Source: JABACD01 sp047639675 (GTDB lineage Bacteria; Planctomycetota; UBA1135; GCA-002686595). Taken from it: a stretch of 64,000 nt of DNA. A program made the position numbers and the translations under genes. The notes below the pieces were generated by a model, which searched no databases, was not told where the DNA came from, and worked only from the letters and a program-made list of their open reading frames with translations. The DNA lies in the NCBI GenBank assembly GCA_047639675.1, contig JBLIOI010000003.1, positions 1 through 64,000 of the forward strand, written 5' to 3'. How positions within the stretch are numbered: the stretch's first letter is position 1; every line of letters begins with the position of its first letter. This document shows, one piece after another, positions 44,103 through 52,668 of the stretch.

Positions 44103-46814
44103 CTATTCCCGCGATGACGCGGGCAGATTGATGTGGATCTCTCCACCGCAGTAGTACTCCGGCAAGTAGTTCGAAGGTTTCATCGGCTGACAAAGCAGAT
44201 TCAACTCGAAGTCGCCGGAAGCTCCAAAATTCAAGTTGCGACCATTAGCGCCCAAACCGACTTGCAAGGCGTCGAGCTCACCAGCGATTTGGATCACTGA
44301 ACCGATAAGCTCGCCAACTCCGACCAAAATGCCGCTCGACTTGCGATAGTAATGCCAAAGCTGAGTGTCCACCGGACCGCCACGATCTGCGTAGACGCTT
44401 TCGGGCAGTTGACGTGTCGCTTGACCAGGCCGGTTCGATTCGAAACGACCCTCGAAGTCCATACGCACATCGAAGCTAAGCTCCGGGTTTGATGAACTCA
44501 CGATGCGCCCTTCAAGGCAAGCTCGTCCATCCCCGAACTCTTGGAAGCTTCCCGCTTCCGGAAAGGTGAAGTCTTCCGCGATACCCGGCAAGTAGAAGGC
44601 GTGACCAGCGGGCACTTGCACGGCCGACAGCGCGTACGCTTCCTTAGCGGTACTTCGACGTTGATGACCAAGCTCGACCACAATGCCGCCCTCGGTGGCT
44701 GAGGAGTGAAAGCGGCGCAAGGTAGTCGGCTGCTCGAGGACTTCAACATTCAACTGAACGCTCGCGCCCAGTCCACTGCAATCGCGGCTCGCACCCAGTC
44801 CCATTTGCACGGCGGGACCGCGACGACTGATAGCGATCAAGCTGCCGTCGAAAGCTCCCAATCCAAAAAGCTTGCCATCGAAGTCCGTGTAGTAGGTCCA
44901 AGATGCAACCAATTCGGCATTCGCCCCCGTTTCATTTTCGCGCCAAACAGGACTTCCGAGCGGCGGGTAGGCGGCGGACTGTGTGTCGCGCCGACCATCC
45001 AACTGCGCATCCAAGAAGAAGCGATCATCGGGAAACTGCCTGCGTTCTAAAACTCCAGTGAGGCGCGCACTGCCATCGGCGGCTTGACGTAGCCTTCCTC
45101 CTGAAACGAAGTCGAAGTCGTCGCCAACTCCTCCGATCCAAAAACCCTCGCCAGCCCTGACCACCTCGACAGAATCCTCGTTGAAGCTGGTCAATTCAAA
45201 ACAGAAGAGACCCGTTTCGGGCAATCGATAAGAAAGCGACTTGTCTTCGGTTGTGCCAGTTGCAGCGACACGGAATGACACATGTCCGCCTTCCGAGAAG
45301 CTACGCCCGTTCGCACCGAATCCAACCTGCAAGGGGTTTTTGCCGCTGTTGACATCCAGGCTCAGCCCGTCCAAGTCACGCAGTCCCGTCAGATTGCCTG
45401 TCACACTGCCGTAGTAGTGCCAGCTCTCCGTCGAGACCGGTCCACCATTCTGCGAGTAGGCGGAGGCGCGCATGCCATACCACGGCATGCTACTCGACTC
45501 GCTTGCCTCCCAACGATCCGAGAATTGCACGTTCAAGTGAAAGGCACTGCCCGGCGAGCTCTTGCGCGAAACAAGTCCGCTGAGCTCTGCGTAACCGTGG
45601 TTGTCTTCGATAAATGTGCCGCCTGACTCGAACACAAAGTCGGATCCAAGTTCTCCGAGTTGCAAAGCGTAAGTACCGGCGTCAAAAGACTCGCGCTCAG
45701 GCTGTGAGGCGAATGCGAAACGTAGAGCCTGGTTCGCGAGAGCGAAGCCCACGGAGCCAGGAACTGCACCATCTCTAAATACGACCGTTGATTGTTTCGG
45801 TTGCTGTTCAACGCGGGTCGTGAATTCGCCCGAGGTGCGGAATGTGCTTTCGTCCGAGGCTTCGCCAGGGAAAACGTCGAAGGACCCACCCACGCCCTGG
45901 AGCGTGATCAGACTGCCGTCGAATTCATCCATACCGACAAGTCGCCCGCCACACTGCTGATAGCTGCGTGAGAAGGACGATCCCGTAAAACGATCGCTGA
46001 TTGATTTGACGTCGCCGTTGGACGTGAAGTTTAGTTCGATTTTGAAGCTACGCTGACGGTTCGTCTCCTCAGCGATCACCGCGTTCAAGCTTGCGCTGCC
46101 ATCCGTGTTCTCGACGAACTGGCCGCCGGAAACCCAGATGAAGTTACCGGGCACGCTGCCGAGGTCGAAGCTGAACTCCTGCACTCCCCAACGCGACTCG
46201 CTCTCGAAGTCCAAGCCGAAGCTGACGAGCGAGGGCGTTTCGCTCCAGGCTTCTTCATTGCTACTTGGCGTGCTGATCCACTCCCATTGAAAACTGAGCG
46301 GCGCACCGGCGTGCAAGAATCCACCGAGGGCTTGCTCCTCTCCGCTCACGACTCTCACCAAGCCACCTTCGAGATCGCCAAAGCCGAGCATATTTCCTTC
46401 GAGGCTTGCGTAGACACCAGGCTTCCCTGTGCCGGTCTCATCCTCCACGCGACCGAGAAGGTCGAAGTAGAAGCGCAAGAAGGTGCCATCGTTGCGCGCG
46501 TCAACAAAGGTGCCGGTCAGGCGCCCGCTTCCATCTGTGTACTCGGAAAGCTCCGCCGGTCCTGCCAAGATCCAACGATCCCCGAGGCCCTCGAACTGAA
46601 CCGATCCGCCGCCACTCTGATGGCCAAACCAACTCGATTCACGCACCTTCGGCTCCATGGGGGCTTCTTGCACCTGCGGCGCCGGAGTCTCCCCGCTTTT
46701 GGAAAAGCGAACGGAAGCGGACCCCCCACGAAAAGGGAGGGCCAAGAAGGTCATCGATAGGAGAATTCCGGAGCCGATGAGGACACGGCCCGACCAGGCA
46801 ATTTGATTGCGCAT
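44103..46814 (-). CDS. Large exported protein made of five tandem copies of an uncharacterised beta domain
   Basis: 903 aa. A signal or membrane anchor (VLIGSGILLSMTFLALPF) is followed by a short linker and five divergent repeats of about 165 residues. Each repeat starts near 'GG-F-E--DGSA-LTG' (e.g. SGGQFVENTDGSASLNAV, SGGRLRQAADGSARLTGV, EAGSFQEFGDGRACLEGR), continues with 'WHYY...G-L-G...DGS', and ends with 'QVGLGANGRN--FGAS--F-L'. The best-preserved copies are 3, 4 and 5. The C-terminus (YYCGGEIHINLPASS) is distinct. Similar units occur in PEP-CTERM and other surface proteins of uncertain function. No catalytic motif. A candidate TATATT -10 lies on the minus strand at 46903-46908. Confidence 0.7.
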   Translation of the reverse strand: MRNQIAWSGRVLIGSGILLSMTFLALPFRGGSASVRFSKSGETPAPQVQEAPMEPKVRESSWFGHQSGGGSVQFEGLGDRWILAGPAELSEYTDGSGRLTGTFVDARNDGTFLRFYFDLLGRVEDETGTGKPGVYASLEGNMLGFGDLEGGLVRVVSGEEQALGGFLHAGAPLSFQWEWISTPSSNEEAWSETPSLVSFGLDFESESRWGVQEFSFDLGSVPGNFIWVSGGQFVENTDGSASLNAVIAEETNRQRSFKIELNFTSNGDVKSISDRFTGSSFSRSYQQCGGRLVGMDEFDGSLITLQGVGGSFDVFPGEASDESTFRTSGEFTTRVEQQPKQSTVVFRDGAVPGSVGFALANQALRFAFASQPERESFDAGTYALQLGELGSDFVFESGGTFIEDNHGYAELSGLVSRKSSPGSAFHLNVQFSDRWEASESSSMPWYGMRASAYSQNGGPVSTESWHYYGSVTGNLTGLRDLDGLSLDVNSGKNPLQVGFGANGRSFSEGGHVSFRVAATGTTEDKSLSYRLPETGLFCFELTSFNEDSVEVVRAGEGFWIGGVGDDFDFVSGGRLRQAADGSARLTGVLERRQFPDDRFFLDAQLDGRRDTQSAAYPPLGSPVWRENETGANAELVASWTYYTDFDGKLFGLGAFDGSLIAISRRGPAVQMGLGASRDCSGLGASVQLNVEVLEQPTTLRRFHSSATEGGIVVELGHQRRSTAKEAYALSAVQVPAGHAFYLPGIAEDFTFPEAGSFQEFGDGRACLEGRIVSSSNPELSFDVRMDFEGRFESNRPGQATRQLPESVYADRGGPVDTQLWHYYRKSSGILVGVGELIGSVIQIAGELDALQVGLGANGRNLNFGASGDFELNLLCQPMKPSNYLPEYYCGGEIHINLPASSRE

Positions 46815-46975
46815 GCGGTGATAGCTAGCTAGGGAATGAATTGAGATTCAGGCGCTCTCTTCGAATTCCCAATTACCAAAACTCAACCCTCTTTGCCGTC
46901 AGAATATAACGGAGGCGCACTTATTGCGGTTCCGGCGGTCATGCCGGAAAAAAATGCGCACTCCTACGGCGGAAC

Positions 46976-48289
46976 CTAGATTCCGCTAAATTGCACGTCC
47001 TCGAAGACTAGGGTCGGGGTTCGGAAGCTAGACCAGGGCAAGGGATCGTTTCCGAGCTCCACGAGCTGGTTCAGGATGTCTCCGTAGTTCCCAGTCACGT
47101 TCATCTCTGAGACCGGAGCAACCAATTCGCCGCCTTCGATCAAGTGCCCGCACAAGCCGAAGGAGAAGTTCCCCGTCGCCATGTCCGCATTGCCTCCAAG
47201 CCATGAAGTGACATAGATTCCATCCTTCACGCGACTCAAGATCTTGGCCAGGTCGTCGGGGCCGTGATCGAAGATCATATTGGAAGCTCCCCCCGTTGTC
47301 GGTTCCCAGCCCAACTTGCGACCATAGTAGGTATCGATGAAGAAGGTCTTCAGTACCCCCTTCTCAATGATCGTTCGTTTCCGTGAACTGATGCCCTCGC
47401 CATCGTGGTGCTGTGAGGACAACCCTCGTACGCGCAGGGGATCGTCTGTCATAGTGAGTACCGGCGAAGCGATCTGTTGGTTCAGGCCATCCGCGAGGAA
47501 CGAACGCTTTTGCTGAATCGAACCTCCCGATAGTGCGCCGAGAACACGACCGAGTAGTCCGGAGCCCGCTTCCGGATCGACGACCATTGTCGTGCGACGA
47601 CTCGAGATTTTCTTGCTGCCGATTCGGCCGCGTGCACGCCGTAGTGCCTCGTCGGCGATACTCGCAGCAGAAGGCAAGTCAGAAAGGTGCGAGCCGCCAG
47701 CGTAGTAGTAATCTTCCGGACGCTTTTCGCCGTCGGGCACCGAGACTTCGGCATACAACCAAACACCGGTGCACTCCTCCGCTGCTTCGAAACCGTTGGA
47801 TGTGGCGCGTGCACCCATTGAGTGGCTGTCCGTCACACGGTTCTCCGCAGTGATCACAAGCTTGTCGGCACGACTGCGCTCATCCATCTCCTGGCACCAC
47901 TCGATACGCTTTTCGCGCGAGAGATCGGCGAGACTCGGATCCGTTTGCTCCAGGTTGATTTCCGATCGTCCTGCATAGAGTTCCGGAGGCGTGATCTTGC
48001 GGTAAGGATCCACTTCAAGGAAGCGTGTCAGGGCGACGGTCTCTTCGGCAAACTTGGCCAAGCGGCCCGAATCGAGATCGTTGGTGCTGCACGTAGAAAA
48101 GCGTCCATCCACATAGACGGCCAAGCCCAATCGGCGGCTAGTGCTCTCCTGTACCTTCTCCAAGCGACCTTCGCGCCACTCGAATTTCAGTCCGCGGCCC
48201 CAAGAGACGCTGGCGACAACATCATCAGCGCCTGCCTTCTTGCCCAACTCGACAGCGAGTTTGGCCTGGTTCAAGAGTTCCTCAAGCAT
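46976..48289 (-). CDS. pmbA: TldE/PmbA metalloprotease partner subunit
   Basis: 437 aa from the ATG at 48289, preceded by GGAGG 5 nt upstream; the start overlaps the tldD stop by 8 bp. PmbA (TldE) forms a heterodimer with TldD that degrades unfolded peptides and matures some modified peptides such as microcin B17. Family marks: VSWGRGLKFEWREGRLEKVQESTSRR near the N-terminus, GGSIQQKRSFLADGLNQ, DGEGISSRKRTIIEKGVLKTF and GNFSFGLCGHLIEGGE. It lacks the HExxxH zinc motif, as expected for the non-catalytic subunit. No modified-peptide precursor gene is visible nearby. Confidence 0.93.
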   Translation of the reverse strand: MLEELLNQAKLAVELGKKAGADDVVASVSWGRGLKFEWREGRLEKVQESTSRRLGLAVYVDGRFSTCSTNDLDSGRLAKFAEETVALTRFLEVDPYRKITPPELYAGRSEINLEQTDPSLADLSREKRIEWCQEMDERSRADKLVITAENRVTDSHSMGARATSNGFEAAEECTGVWLYAEVSVPDGEKRPEDYYYAGGSHLSDLPSAASIADEALRRARGRIGSKKISSRRTTMVVDPEAGSGLLGRVLGALSGGSIQQKRSFLADGLNQQIASPVLTMTDDPLRVRGLSSQHHDGEGISSRKRTIIEKGVLKTFFIDTYYGRKLGWEPTTGGASNMIFDHGPDDLAKILSRVKDGIYVTSWLGGNADMATGNFSFGLCGHLIEGGELVAPVSEMNVTGNYGDILNQLVELGNDPLPWSSFRTPTLVFEDVQFSGI

Positions 48290-49751
48290 CTTCGCCTCCA
48301 ACTGTCAGGTGCGACACTAGCGTAGTTGGCAATCCCTGTGACACGGGGACGCTCTGGCCATCCTTACCACAAGTCCAACCTCCAGAATCGATGGCTAGGT
48401 CGTTTGCAACCATTTCGATTCTACGTAGAGCTTCGGGACCATTGCCGATGATGTTGACGTCTTTGATCGGCGCCGTGATTTTGCCATCTTCAATCAACCA
48501 GCCGTTCTTGACGTAGAAGGTGAAGTCGCCGGCTCCGATGGCAACTTGGCCATTGGTGAAGGTCTGGGCCAGAATTCCCTTCTTGACCGAAGAGATGATT
48601 TCGTCGTGAGTGTGCGGACCGTTTTCCATGTAGGTGCAACGCATGCGAGGCAGCGGCGGATAACGAAAAGATTGACGCCGACCCGAGCCCGTCGATCGAT
48701 CCAAGCCGTAGTGCTTGGCACTAAGGCGATCATGGAGATAGGAGCGCAGGGTGCCCTTCTCCACCAACGTGGTCTTCTCGACGTCCGAACCTTCGTCGTC
48801 GAAGTTGATCGCGCCGCGCGCCTCCGGGTGCAGGGCAGAGTCAACGATGGTGACACAATCTTCGGCTACCGTCTCATTCATCATGGTGGAGAAGACGGAA
48901 GCACCCTTGCGGTTGCAGTCGGCTTCCAATCCATGACCAATGGCTTCGTGCAATAGAATCCCCGCGGCGCCAGCTGCCAAGACTACGGGCATCTCGCCCG
49001 CCGGCGGTCTGCGTGCTTCGAACAATATCAGTGTCTTGTCGACGACGTCTTCGACCAAACCATCAAGCAGTTCCGAGGTGTAGTGGCTGATTCCGTAGCG
49101 TCCGGCGCGACTCTCGTAGCCCGACTGCGTTTCACCGTTCTTCTCCAGCGTCACGGATAGCCCAAGGGAGCTAGATGGGCGATAGTCCGCGTGCGCCTCG
49201 CCCAGGCTGTTCACGACCAGCACACGGCTCTCGCCATCCCCCCAGTGAATGCTGACCTTCGTAACCGCCGAGTCTTTGGCTCGCGTGCGCTTGTCGAGGT
49301 CTTGAATGATGGGTAGCTTGCGCGCTACTTCCACCGTATCCCAACGCTCACTGATGGCGTAGAGATTCTCTCCTTGGCAATGCTTGAAAGACTGCGGCGG
49401 AACTCCACCACCACCACTGGCGATTGATGCTGCGGTGCGTGCGGCTTGGCACATAGCCGTCTGATCGAGGTCTTCGCTGTAGGCATAGCCGGTTTGGTCG
49501 CCGACCAAGACGCGAATACCTACGCCACGATCTACGGAACTCGAGGCGCGCGAAATGATTCCGTCTTCCATCGAAATCGAACTACCGCGCGACTGCTGAA
49601 AAAAGAGATCGGCATAGTCCGCTCCGCGCTCCATCGCGGTCGCCATCACGGCAGCGATGACGGTTTCGTCAATCCCAAAGAGTTCGTAGTGCAACGGGTC
49701 AACCTGACTCCCCGGAGAAGCCTGGCTGCTGGTAGATGAAGGAATTGTCAT
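48282..49751 (-). CDS. tldD: TldD zinc metalloprotease subunit
   Basis: 489 aa. The zinc motif HEAIGHGLEAD (HExxxH) is intact at about residue 265, with the family segments SSSVDRGVGIRVLVGDQTGYAYSEDL, MMNETVAEDCVTIVD, AINFDDEGSDVEKTTLVEKG and PPLPRMRCTYMENG, whose Cys is a further zinc ligand in this family. The protein is slightly N-terminally extended (about 25 Ser/Pro-rich residues), so the true start could be a little downstream. AGGACA lies 9 nt before the annotated ATG. Forms the first gene of a tldD-pmbA operon. Confidence 0.94.
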   Translation of the reverse strand: MTIPSSTSSQASPGSQVDPLHYELFGIDETVIAAVMATAMERGADYADLFFQQSRGSSISMEDGIISRASSSVDRGVGIRVLVGDQTGYAYSEDLDQTAMCQAARTAASIASGGGGVPPQSFKHCQGENLYAISERWDTVEVARKLPIIQDLDKRTRAKDSAVTKVSIHWGDGESRVLVVNSLGEAHADYRPSSSLGLSVTLEKNGETQSGYESRAGRYGISHYTSELLDGLVEDVVDKTLILFEARRPPAGEMPVVLAAGAAGILLHEAIGHGLEADCNRKGASVFSTMMNETVAEDCVTIVDSALHPEARGAINFDDEGSDVEKTTLVEKGTLRSYLHDRLSAKHYGLDRSTGSGRRQSFRYPPLPRMRCTYMENGPHTHDEIISSVKKGILAQTFTNGQVAIGAGDFTFYVKNGWLIEDGKITAPIKDVNIIGNGPEALRRIEMVANDLAIDSGGWTCGKDGQSVPVSQGLPTTLVSHLTVGGEDA

Positions 49752-49944
49752 GGAATGCTGTCCTGATGCCTCAGAAGAAGATTGGGTTCTCGCGAGAAGT
49801 GTAGCGTCCCGCGAACCCCTTGAACTTTGGAAAGGTCGTCGTATTTGAACTCCTATGAGCGTTCAAGTCCGGCCCTCAACCTGGAGTCGGAATCTTGCTG
49901 TCGGTCTTACAGGGGAACTCACAGCCGAACTCGAACTGAGCGCA

Positions 49945-49950
49945 TATAAT
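49945..49950 (+). promoter_or_regulatory. Consensus -10 box TATAAT
   Basis: A perfect hexamer in the divergent gap between tldD and the BNR-protein gene, giving a leader of about 40 nt before the ATG at 49997. No clear -35. Confidence 0.45.
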
Positions 49951-49996
49951 TCATTCGCATCCCCCGCTCTTCCCTGCTCTTCACGACGATCCTTCT

Positions 49997-52645
49997 ATGA
50001 CTCTCGCCTCAAAGCTCTGCCTAGCCAGCCTCGCCGCCCTTGCGGCAGCGCTGCCTCTCGGTTGCCAAAGCCACGAAATCGAAGCGCCCAGTCTTCTGGC
50101 AATCCCGCGCCCGACGGAGCACCTGCTCGACGCTGACGTGGAGTCAAATCACAAGTCGCTGCGCAAGGCATGGATTAGTGACATGCACCGGACGGCACCC
50201 GATATCGATTGGCAAGCGATTGAGAGAGCCAATGGTAGGCGCGAAATGGAGCGACGCACGGAGCTGCAACTTGGCAGCCAATTTGCAGGCGCAGCATCGA
50301 ATTGGACTGAAGTGGGTAGCCGCAACCAAGCGGGACGCATGCACTGCGCTACCCTGAGCCCGGACGCGACGATGCTCTATGCCGGTTCATCACTCGGCGG
50401 GATCTGGCGGGGAAATATCGACGGAACCAACTGGGTTCCGCTCGGCGACAACTTACAAGCAGGCGGACGGCACATCGTCGCATTGCCAGGCGAGCAAAGC
50501 ATGCAGCCCGACGTGATTGTCGCCGCCACGGGCAACAACCAGATTTGGGTCACACGCGACGATGGAGCGACTTGGGAAGCTCCCCTGGGTCTCCCCGGAT
50601 TTAGCAAGGTTCGCAAAGTGATCCTGCTGAAGGACGCAGCACCGACGATTTTGGTGTTGGGTCGCGCCAATAATGATTCAGTGATCTACGCATCGACCGA
50701 TTACGGTCGCAGTTTCCAAGCTCGCTGGACCGGCACGAATGCCTGGGACAGCTCGATGTGGGTACCTCGCTACGGCGCTGGGTCCGACAACACGATCTAC
50801 CTTCTGCATCGCGGAAGAATACGTAAGTCGACCGATGGAGGTATGAACTTCAGCCTCATCGCGACCATCGACGCCGGTGCGGATGAGGGCTACATCACGG
50901 GCAGTGAAGCAGGCGGCCCGACGCTCTATGCTTCACTCAAAGCGAATTCACAGTGGAAGCTCTATCGATCCGATGATGGTGGTGTCGCTTGGAACTTCGT
51001 TTTCGACATGGTCGATTACTGGGGAGCTCTCGAAGCCTCTTCGAGCAACCCGAACCTGGTCTCCTACGGTGGAGTGGAAGCCCGCCGTTCGACGAATGGC
51101 GGCGCGAACTTCAGCAAAATCAACACCTGGGGCGCGTACTATGGCGACCCAGCGCACAAGCTGCACGCGGATCTTCAAGGTATCAATTGCTTCCCCAACC
51201 CCAGCACTCCTGGGATCAGCGATCTCTGGTACTTCTGCACCGACGGCGGCATTTATCTCAGCACGGACGGAACGCAAACCGTCAACAACCTGTGCCTGAG
51301 TGGCCTCGGAGTTAGCCAGTACTACTCGACACACACTTCGAGCGCGGACAACACACACATCAGTGCGGGCTCCCAAGACCAAGGCTACCAACGAGGGATC
51401 TTCCAGCCCTCGACTGGCCCCGGACCCTCGACCAACTTCGATCAATTGATCAGCGGCGACTACGGACACTTGACGAGTTCGGACGGAACGCACGACCTCG
51501 TCTACTCCACGTATCCGGGCTTCATCTTGATTCAAGATGGCGAAACGAATCCTGTGATTCGAACGACTGAGTTCCCCCCTGGCGCAGATCACTTGTGGCT
51601 GCCTCCGGTAGTCGCGGACCCGACAAGCAATGGCGCCTTCTTCTTTCTTGGCGACCAGCTCTTTCGCTACACGCAGGTTTCTACGGCTAGCTGGACAAAC
51701 ACCGTTCACTCAAATGAGACCTTTAGCGATGGCAGCGCCAGTTACCTTTCGGCGATGGCCTTCGCACCGACGAACTCCAATCGCGTCTATGCGGTCAACA
51801 ACCGAGGTCGCCTGTACAGCTCGACCGATCATGGTGTGAATTGGGCCTTGGCTGTGGGCGACGGGCCGGATAGCCACTATTTCTACGGCAACACAGTCGC
51901 GGTCAATCCAGAGGACGAGCTCGAAGCCTTCATTGGCGGATCGGGATACTCAAACGGGGCTGTGCGACGCACAAGTGATGGCGGTGCGACCTGGCACGAG
52001 ATGTCGAATGGCCTGCCGTCCACCTTGGTGTATGACCTGGCCTACTCGTCGGACGGGTCCGGCGATGTCTACGCTGCAGCCGAAGCGGGCGCTTGGCATT
52101 GGGATTCGACCACCGAGCTCTGGGAGAACATCATGCAGAGCTTCACCCCCCTGACGACTTACTGGTCAATCGAAGCGGTTCCTGGACTCTCCACGAGTGA
52201 AGCCGCCATGCGTTTTGGAACCTACGGTCGAGGGATTTGGGACTACGCGATTCCGATCGGCACGAACGGAACTTGGGAGGTCTACGATGAGAACGCAAGC
52301 CCGGTCAATGTCCTGTCATTGGCCTCTGAAACGCCGCCGAACATCGGAACCACAATCCAATTTGATATTTCAGGTGGACTGATCTCAAGCGGAACCGGCT
52401 GGATCTTGGCGGGTCGCCAGCGTGGAAACCTACCGTTGTTTGGCGGGATTCAGCTCGTGGATGTTGTGGTGCGTAGCTTTAGCTTCCCGGTCCAATTTGA
52501 TGGCACCGGCACGCGCACATTACCCCTACCTAACAACCCTGCCTTCCTCGGTTTGCCCTTCCGCTTTCAAGCGGTCATTCCAGATATCGCTCATCCCGGC
52601 GGACACGCCTTATCGAACGGACTGGAAGCTGTCTTCGGGTACTAG
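49997..52645 (+). CDS. Exported BNR/sortilin-type beta-propeller lipoprotein
   Basis: 882 aa. The signal peptide ends in LPLGC (residue about 23), so it is probably a lipoprotein despite Leu/Pro around the lipobox. Repeated BNR/Asp-box-like units are visible throughout: YASTDYGRSFQARW, RKSTDGGMNFS, YRSDDGGVAWNF, RRSTNGGANFS, YSSTDHGVNWAL and RRTSDGGATWHEM. This makes it a two-propeller protein like those of the sortilin/xyloglucanase fold. The C-terminal 110 residues form a separate beta domain (GRQRGNLPLFGG ... FRFQAVIPD). The ligand is unknown. The octahaem cytochrome gene follows by 23 bp. Confidence 0.8.
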   Translation: MTLASKLCLASLAALAAALPLGCQSHEIEAPSLLAIPRPTEHLLDADVESNHKSLRKAWISDMHRTAPDIDWQAIERANGRREMERRTELQLGSQFAGAASNWTEVGSRNQAGRMHCATLSPDATMLYAGSSLGGIWRGNIDGTNWVPLGDNLQAGGRHIVALPGEQSMQPDVIVAATGNNQIWVTRDDGATWEAPLGLPGFSKVRKVILLKDAAPTILVLGRANNDSVIYASTDYGRSFQARWTGTNAWDSSMWVPRYGAGSDNTIYLLHRGRIRKSTDGGMNFSLIATIDAGADEGYITGSEAGGPTLYASLKANSQWKLYRSDDGGVAWNFVFDMVDYWGALEASSSNPNLVSYGGVEARRSTNGGANFSKINTWGAYYGDPAHKLHADLQGINCFPNPSTPGISDLWYFCTDGGIYLSTDGTQTVNNLCLSGLGVSQYYSTHTSSADNTHISAGSQDQGYQRGIFQPSTGPGPSTNFDQLISGDYGHLTSSDGTHDLVYSTYPGFILIQDGETNPVIRTTEFPPGADHLWLPPVVADPTSNGAFFFLGDQLFRYTQVSTASWTNTVHSNETFSDGSASYLSAMAFAPTNSNRVYAVNNRGRLYSSTDHGVNWALAVGDGPDSHYFYGNTVAVNPEDELEAFIGGSGYSNGAVRRTSDGGATWHEMSNGLPSTLVYDLAYSSDGSGDVYAAAEAGAWHWDSTTELWENIMQSFTPLTTYWSIEAVPGLSTSEAAMRFGTYGRGIWDYAIPIGTNGTWEVYDENASPVNVLSLASETPPNIGTTIQFDISGGLISSGTGWILAGRQRGNLPLFGGIQLVDVVVRSFSFPVQFDGTGTRTLPLPNNPAFLGLPFRFQAVIPDIAHPGGHALSNGLEAVFGY

Positions 52646-52668
52646 ATCGACTAGGATGGTGCGCAATC

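Noticed and set aside
46930..46949. 7-bp hairpin TTCCGGC...GCCGGAA followed by A run, downstream of pmbA
   Set aside because: The A run lies on the wrong side for a minus-strand terminator, so it is not called.
46976..49751. tldD-pmbA as part of a modified-peptide (RiPP) cluster
   Set aside because: No precursor peptide, cyclodehydratase or exporter is visible nearby; the pair is a common stand-alone operon.
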